Assembly (NCBI RefSeq): GCF_000876205.1
Contig: NZ_AWTT01000014.1
Location: 1-39,944, forward strand
Length of the DNA: 39,944 nt
Source of the DNA: Paucilactobacillus wasatchensis
GTDB taxonomy: Bacteria; Bacillota; Bacilli; Lactobacillales; Lactobacillaceae
Reading direction: 5' to 3'
Shown: positions 36,866 to 39,944 of the stretch, one piece after another
Numbering within the stretch: position 1 is the first letter of the stretch
Layout: every line of letters starts with the position of its first letter
Translations under genes and position numbers: made by a program
The notes under the pieces: generated by a model
Database searches by the model: none
Told to the model about the DNA's origin: nothing
The model's input: the letters and a program-made list of their open reading frames with translations, nothing else

Positions 36866-39514
36866 ATGGGGAAAGAACGAATTTATGAATTAGCGAAAGA
36901 ACTCAACGTTGCCAGCAAGGATATTGTTGCAATTGCAAAAAAGCAAGGTATCGAAGTCAAAAACCATATGTCATCAGTCGATGAGAATCAAGCAAAAACA
37001 CTAAGAACTGCAGTTAAGGGCGGTAACAGCGCAAAATCAGCCAGCAAGGCAAGTAGTAGTGCTAAGACTACTTCAGTTAAGCCGGACGCAGCACAGGCGA
37101 CAACTGCAAAATCCAGTGCCACAAATCAAGCGTCTAACGGTGCAGCAACACATCACAGCACTACGACTGGCCAACAACATTCTGCCAGCCAACAACATAC
37201 CAGCAGTCGTAACACATCAAATCGGCAAAATGCAACGTCAAGCCACCATAGTGTAACGAACCGGCAAAGTTCAACAACAACACATACAAATGCGACTCAT
37301 TCAAATACCAATCGGACCCACACAAACAATGTGCGTTCTAATTCGAATGCTAGTCAACATTCTAATGTAAATCAACAACACTCTAATCGTGGTGGTCAAT
37401 CACAGTCAAATCACACAACAACGACGCAGCATAGTAATAATAATCGTCCAAGTGGGCAAAATGGTTCTAACCAACAACATAATCGGCCAACTAATAATCA
37501 ACAACGACCAACTAGTGGTGGGCAATCGAATGGTCGATTTAGCAATAATAACAACAACCGTGGCGGCAACACTTCGTCACAACGACCAGCCAACCGACAT
37601 AATGGTGGCGGGCGCTTTGGTGGCAGCTTAAATAATAATCAGGGTCGTTACAATAAAAATAATAATCGGTTCAAGAAGAACAAGAAAAAGAACCGTAACT
37701 TACGGATAAAAGAGACTAATAATCAGCCCGCACCAACCAGAAAAGAATGGCCATTACCAGAAACACTGGTTTATTCTGAAGGCATGAACGCACAAGATTT
37801 AGCCAAAATCTTGCATCGTGAACCAGCGGAAATCGTCAAGAAATTATTCATGTTAGGTGTAATGGTCAACCAAAACCAGTCACTTGATAAGGATACGATT
37901 GAGATTTTAGCTGCTGACTATGGGATCAATGCGGAACAAAAACTAGAAGTTGATGTGGCTGATATTGATAAGTTCTTCGATGACGAACAAAGTAATCAAG
38001 AAAATGCGACACCACGTCCCCCAGTTGTTACAGTGATGGGCCACGTTGACCATGGTAAAACCACCTTACTGGACAAACTTCGCCACACACACGTGACTGA
38101 AGGAGAAGCCGGCGGGATTACACAGGCGATTGGTGCCTATCAGGTTAAATATAATGAGAAATTGATCACCTTCTTGGATACTCCCGGACATGCTGCATTT
38201 ACTGAAATGCGGGCTCGGGGAGCCAATATTACCGATATTACCGTGTTGGTGGTTGCGGCGGATGATGGCGTAATGCCACAAACAATCGAAGCTATCAACC
38301 ATGCAAAGGCAGCCAAAACACCAATTATTGTGGCTGTTAACAAGATTGATAAGCCCGGTGCTAATCCAAACCATGTGATTGAACAATTAACAGAATATGG
38401 CCTGGTCCCTGAAGATTGGGGCGGTGAAACCATCTTTGTTCAAATTTCTGCTAAATTTGGTAAGAATTTAGATGAATTATTGGACATGATTTTACTGCAG
38501 GCCGAAGTGATGGAATTAAAGGCAAACGCTGACCAACACGCTGCCGGTTCAGTTGTTGAAGCTCGCTTGGATCAGGGAAAAGGGCCAGTGGCAACACTGT
38601 TAATTCAACAAGGGACCATGCATGTTGGGGATCCTGTGGTAGTCGGAAATACCTATGGTCGTGTTCGAACAATGACCAATGAATTAGGGCGTCGGATTAA
38701 AGATGCAACTCCTTCTACACCAGTTGAAATTACTGGATTGAATGATGTTCCTGAAGCAGGGGATCGATTCATCGTCTTTGATGACGAAAAGACTGCTCGT
38801 GCCGCAGGAGAAGAACGTGCTAAACGTGCGCTTGTTGCTGAACGGTCTAACACCAACCACGTTACCTTAGATAACTTGTTTGATTCGCTTAAAGAAGGCG
38901 AAATGAAATCAGTGCCAATTATTATTAAGGCAGACGTTCAAGGTTCTGTTGAAGCATTGGCGCAAAGTTTGAAGAAAATCAAGGTTGATGGGGTTCGGGT
39001 TGATATTATTCATACTGCCGTTGGAGCCATTAACGAAAGTGATGTTACTTTGGCAGAAGCATCAAATGCCATTATTATTGGCTTTAATGTTCGCCCAACG
39101 CCACAGGCTAAATCACAGGCTGATAGTGGAGATGTCGATATTCGATTACATCGAGTAATCTACAATGCCATTGATGAAGTTGAATCTGCCATGAAGGGGA
39201 TGCTTGAACCAGTCTATGAAGAACAAATAACTGGTGAAGTTGAAGTTCGTGAGCTGTATAAAGCTTCCAAAATTGGTACTATCGCTGGTGGAGTAGTTAC
39301 TTCTGGTAGTATTACACGCGATGCTAACATCAGGTTAATTCGTGATGGCGTGGTTGTTTACGAAGGTAAATTAGGTAGTCTGAAACGCTTTAAGGATGAT
39401 GTTAAGGAAGTTAAATCTGGCTTCGAGCTTGGTTTAACGATTGAAAATTTCAATGACATTAAGATGAATGATGTCATTGAAGCCTACGTGATGAAGGAAG
39501 TCCCAGTCGAATAA
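36866..39514 (+). CDS. infB: Translation initiation factor IF-2 with His/Asn/Gln-rich N-terminal region
   Basis: GTPase that places initiator tRNA on the 30S subunit and promotes subunit joining, 882 residues. The short IF2N domain at 1-50 is followed by a low-complexity region (about 50-280) dominated by His, Asn, Gln, Ser, Thr and Gly, ending in a basic stretch, [12 protein letters not shown] second IF2N domain (about 300-365) follows. The G domain starts near 385: G1 GHVDHGKT (392-399), DTPGH, and NKID. Domains II-IV complete the protein. Such N-termini vary strongly among lactic acid bacteria; most are Lys/Glu/Ala-rich rather than His/Asn-rich. AAAGGAG precedes ATG 36866. Confidence 0.98.
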   Translation: MGKERIYELAKELNVASKDIVAIAKKQGIEVKNHMSSVDENQAKTLRTAVKGGNSAKSASKASSSAKTTSVKPDAAQATTAKSSATNQASNGAATHHSTTTGQQHSASQQHTSSRNTSNRQNATSSHHSVTNRQSSTTTHTNATHSNTNRTHTNNVRSNSNASQHSNVNQQHSNRGGQSQSNHTTTTQHSNNNRPSGQNGSNQQHNRPTNNQQRPTSGGQSNGRFSNNNNNRGGNTSSQRPANRHNGGGRFGGSLNNNQGRYNKNNNRFKKNKKKNRNLRIKETNNQPAPTRKEWPLPETLVYSEGMNAQDLAKILHREPAEIVKKLFMLGVMVNQNQSLDKDTIEILAADYGINAEQKLEVDVADIDKFFDDEQSNQENATPRPPVVTVMGHVDHGKTTLLDKLRHTHVTEGEAGGITQAIGAYQVKYNEKLITFLDTPGHAAFTEMRARGANITDITVLVVAADDGVMPQTIEAINHAKAAKTPIIVAVNKIDKPGANPNHVIEQLTEYGLVPEDWGGETIFVQISAKFGKNLDELLDMILLQAEVMELKANADQHAAGSVVEARLDQGKGPVATLLIQQGTMHVGDPVVVGNTYGRVRTMTNELGRRIKDATPSTPVEITGLNDVPEAGDRFIVFDDEKTARAAGEERAKRALVAERSNTNHVTLDNLFDSLKEGEMKSVPIIIKADVQGSVEALAQSLKKIKVDGVRVDIIHTAVGAINESDVTLAEASNAIIIGFNVRPTPQAKSQADSGDVDIRLHRVIYNAIDEVESAMKGMLEPVYEEQITGEVEVRELYKASKIGTIAGGVVTSGSITRDANIRLIRDGVVVYEGKLGSLKRFKDDVKEVKSGFELGLTIENFNDIKMNDVIEAYVMKEVPVE

Positions 39515-39560
39515 GGTTGCGCCAAGATGAATGTAGCTTCGAATAGATGGGAGATAAAAC

Positions 39561-39917
39561 ATGGCTGATAAACATTATCGGGTTGGTCGTTTGAGCCAAG
39601 AAATTCAACGCGAAGTTGATGATATTTTACTCAAGCGGGTTCGTGATCCACGAGTTCAGGGAATCACAATTACCGGTGTTGAAGTCACTGGTGATTTACA
39701 ACAAGCAACGATTTATTATAGTTTGTTGTCTGATAAAGCATCTGATGGCCAAAAGGCACAAACTGGTTTGGATAAAGCAACGGGCTTAATCCGCAGTGAG
39801 TTGGGTGCTCGGTTAGATATTTTCAGAACGCCAGAACTACACTTTGAACGAGACCAGTCAGTTCAATATGGTTCACGAATTGATCAACTATTAAATGATT
39901 TAAAACATAAGGACTAG
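39561..39917 (+). CDS. rbfA: Ribosome-binding factor A
   Basis: A cold-shock and 30S maturation factor of 118 residues with a KH-like fold. RVGRLSQEIQREVDDILLKRVRDPRV at the N-terminus (read in two parts, RVGRLSQEIQREVDDILL and KRVRDPRV) and ATIYYSLL, with the C-terminal LHFERDQSVQYGSRIDQLL, are characteristic. GGGAG lies 8 nt upstream of ATG 39561. It is the last gene seen in the nusA-infB operon; truB would be expected to follow beyond the window. The final 27 bases after its stop hold nothing I can name. Confidence 0.97.
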   Translation: MADKHYRVGRLSQEIQREVDDILLKRVRDPRVQGITITGVEVTGDLQQATIYYSLLSDKASDGQKAQTGLDKATGLIRSELGARLDIFRTPELHFERDQSVQYGSRIDQLLNDLKHKD

Positions 39918-39944
39918 TCAAAAAAAGAAATCAACTCAGGTTGA

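Noticed and set aside
37059-37631. Repetitive DNA in infB as a possible CRISPR or tandem-repeat array
   Set aside because: No regular repeat unit or spacers; it is low-complexity coding sequence for the IF2 linker, and the additional frames there are shadows.

Overview
The window looks like a chromosomal segment of a low-GC Gram-positive bacterium of the Lactobacillaceae. The evidence is the gene order rpsB-tsf-pyrH-frr-uppS-cdsA-rseP-proS-polC-rimP-nusA-rnpM-ylxQ-infB-rbfA, a Gram-positive PolC, mevalonate-pathway HMG-CoA synthase, D-lactate dehydrogenase, a lexA/ynzC/yneF cluster, and strong AGGAGG ribosome sites combined with many TTG starts. I see no insertion sequence, prophage, integrase or CRISPR array.

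Left part (1-13.8 kb) is accessory, with stress and metal functions: an Nramp manganese transporter; an unexplained GC-richer stretch without a convincing gene (about 1690-1950); a DUF2975 membrane protein paired with a small XRE regulator; an OhrR-like peroxide sensor with a flavin disulfide reductase; a SWIM-SNF2 helicase; a small orphan protein; and a DegV/FakB fatty-acid-binding protein. Next comes an AdhR/NmlR-type MerR regulon. An SDR, the regulator, and an Old Yellow Enzyme plus NAD(P)-binding protein are arranged so that two promoters carry the same MerR operator in a 19-bp spacer. The last gene of that operon is interrupted by an in-frame amber codon. An SDR-like protein with an altered active site follows.

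Middle part (13.8-22 kb) has tRNA-Ser(CGA), mvaS, cadD divergent from an aldehyde dehydrogenase (gabD-like), lexA with an SOS box divergent from ynzC, yneF, plsC, a trmN6-like methyltransferase overlapping a GIY-YIG protein, and a D-lactate dehydrogenase. Convergent gene pairs are separated by clear bidirectional terminators.

Right part (22-40 kb) is the conserved core for translation, envelope and replication: ribosomal protein S2 and EF-Ts, UMP kinase and ribosome recycling factor, undecaprenyl-PP synthase, CDP-DAG synthase, RseP protease, prolyl-tRNA synthetase, PolC, and the rimP-nusA-rnpM-ylxQ-infB-rbfA operon. Two leaders look regulatory. The rpsB leader has competing hairpins, and its promoter -35 lies inside the preceding terminator. 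The rimP-nusA leader has a terminator just after a strong promoter.

No wholly new system is evident. The most useful leads are the MerR regulon with its amber-interrupted gene, the OhrR pair whose reductase lacks the usual His-Glu dyad, the 1.7-1.95 kb island, the rpsB leader, and the His/Asn/Gln-rich IF2 N-terminus.
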